From assembly GCF_001618955.1 (NCBI RefSeq), contig NZ_LVYV01000005.1:62001-126000 (forward strand): a DNA stretch of 64,000 bases. The letters are read 5' to 3'. This DNA comes from Tardiphaga robiniae. Lineage in GTDB: Bacteria; Pseudomonadota; Alphaproteobacteria; Rhizobiales; Xanthobacteraceae. The position numbers and the translations under genes were made by a program. The notes under the pieces are model-generated. The model ran no database searches and had not been told where the DNA came from. It was given only the letters and a program-made list of their open reading frames with translations. Shown here one piece after another: positions 63,256 to 64,000 of the stretch (within the stretch, counting starts at the first letter, position 1; each line of letters opens with the position of its first letter).

Positions 63256-64000
63256 ATGGCCAGGACCGTCCTCTTCCTCTGCACCGGCAACTACTATCGC
63301 AGCCGCTATGCGGAAGAACTCTTCAATCACCTGGCGCGCCGTGCCGGTCTGGACTGGGAGGCGACGTCTCACGCCCTGGCCATCGAGCGGGGCAGGGACA
63401 ATGTCGGCCCGATGGCGCGACAGACCATCGACGCGCTGACCATCGATGGCATTTCGCCCCTTGGCGCGTCGCGGATGCCGGCGGCCTGCACGCATGATGC
63501 GCTTGCAGCGTCCGATATGGTCGTGGCCGTGAAGGAGGCCGAGCACCGCACCTTGCTGGTGACGCGCTTTCCGGGCTGGGAAGATCGCGTGACCTATTGG
63601 CACGTGCATGACATCGATGTGGCGCCTCCCGACGTCGCGCTGGGCAAGCTGAAAGCGCATGTCGCGCGTCTGGTGCGTGAGCTGGCTGAACTTCCCCATA
63701 CGGGCCTGATCGCTCCTGCCATGTGGCAACTCGTCGAACGCCATGTGGGGCACGTCGGCTATAAAGGCGGCGTCAAGTCCGAAGGACTTGCGTGGGATCC
63801 GCCGGTCATCGATTGCTCCGGCTGGGCCGCGCTGCTGCTGTCCAGCGCGATGCAGGCGATGAATGATGCATCCAGAAGCGGCGTCTTCAGCGCCAGTGAG
63901 ATTGCCGGGATTTCGACCTGGTCCGATCGCATGATCGAGGTCATCGAGACCCGCACCGGGTTTATTCTCGAAGGCGATCGGATCGATCTCGAAAGCCTGC
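63256..64000 (+). CDS. Low-molecular-weight phosphatase domain fused to NlpC/P60-like region (partial)
   Basis: The frame is open from ATG 63256 to the end of the window, at least 248 codons. Residues 1-155 form an LMW protein-tyrosine-phosphatase-like domain: P-loop LCTGNYYRSRYAEELF (C-x5-R), mid-region MPAACTHDALAASDMVVAVK and acid region WHVHDIDVAPPD. Beyond about 170 the sequence changes to VIDCSGWAALLLSSAMQAMN, like the DCSG active-site block of NlpC/P60 cysteine peptidases, and continues to the edge. The fusion is unusual. Cytoplasmic; no signal peptide. Truncated by the window, not by mutation. Confidence 0.75.
   Translation, partial: MARTVLFLCTGNYYRSRYAEELFNHLARRAGLDWEATSHALAIERGRDNVGPMARQTIDALTIDGISPLGASRMPAACTHDALAASDMVVAVKEAEHRTLLVTRFPGWEDRVTYWHVHDIDVAPPDVALGKLKAHVARLVRELAELPHTGLIAPAMWQLVERHVGHVGYKGGVKSEGLAWDPPVIDCSGWAALLLSSAMQAMNDASRSGVFSASEIAGISTWSDRMIEVIETRTGFILEGDRIDLESL

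Noticed and set aside
62668-63753. Extended start of the EipA-like protein gene to 63753
   Set aside because: The extension overlaps antisense to the phosphatase gene; the signal peptide begins at 63105 after GGAGGA.

Overview
The window is a 64 kb stretch of high-GC chromosomal DNA from an alphaproteobacterium, most likely of the Bradyrhizobium/Rhodopseudomonas/Afipia/Tardiphaga group (Nitrobacteraceae). Evidence for this is the family content: two DUF992 proteins, a DUF3551 protein, HWE-type histidine kinases, the membrane-bound ferritin MbfA with an Irr-type ICE operator, a serC leader, CHASE2 cyclase next to a FecR-like protein, and the palindromic intergenic repeats. I see no tRNA, rRNA, CRISPR array, phage gene or transposase.

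Layout. 0-6 kb: PlsC-type acyltransferase, a PAS-only membrane protein, a DUF486 membrane protein, a PQQ-type sugar dehydrogenase, a GST and a GT87-like glycosyltransferase broken by a frameshift. 6-18.5 kb: core metabolism and accessory genes (aspartate/prephenate aminotransferase, tandem DUF992 proteins, an EF-G-like GTPase, a P-loop kinase, HTH regulator plus SulP anion transporter, aroE, lldD, glmM). 18.5-25 kb: two outer-membrane beta-barrels, a GST, a GNAT acetyltransferase gene broken by an 11-bp duplication, and the serC-serA serine pathway with a structured leader. 25-31 kb: two tandem chemoreceptors with nearly identical signalling domains, a phytase-like secreted esterase and an orphan Bug-type binding protein. 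32-40.4 kb: iron genes (mbfA with a clear promoter/ICE; TonB-dependent siderophore receptor, PepSY membrane protein starting at CTG, coupled small membrane protein), with a third chemoreceptor between. 40.4-49 kb: small and metabolic genes (DUF3551, YbaK, AhpD-like, HPP-CBS, serine hydrolase, bicupin oxalate decarboxylase, alpha/beta hydrolase, PhzF, methyltransferase). 49-54 kb: cold-shock protein, then a minus-strand signalling cluster FecR-like / CHASE2 cyclase / PAS-HWE kinase / receiver. 54.5-64 kb: purA with a linked membrane protein, tannase-family esterase divergent from a VOC protein, small proteins, a second HWE kinase, a secreted small protein, and at the edge an unusual low-molecular-weight phosphatase fused to an NlpC/P60-like region.

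The most notable observations are two small lesions that each split one gene (a T8 tract at 5596-5603; an 11-bp tandem duplication at 21794-21815), the CTG start of the PepSY protein, the mbfA promoter with a perfect ICE palindrome, the serC leader hiding the ribosome binding site, a 156-bp element with 29-bp perfect terminal inverted repeats, a calcium-loop motif in the FecR-like protein, a variant lid in the oxalate decarboxylase, and the phosphatase-peptidase fusion. No wholly new multi-gene system is demonstrated by the sequence alone.
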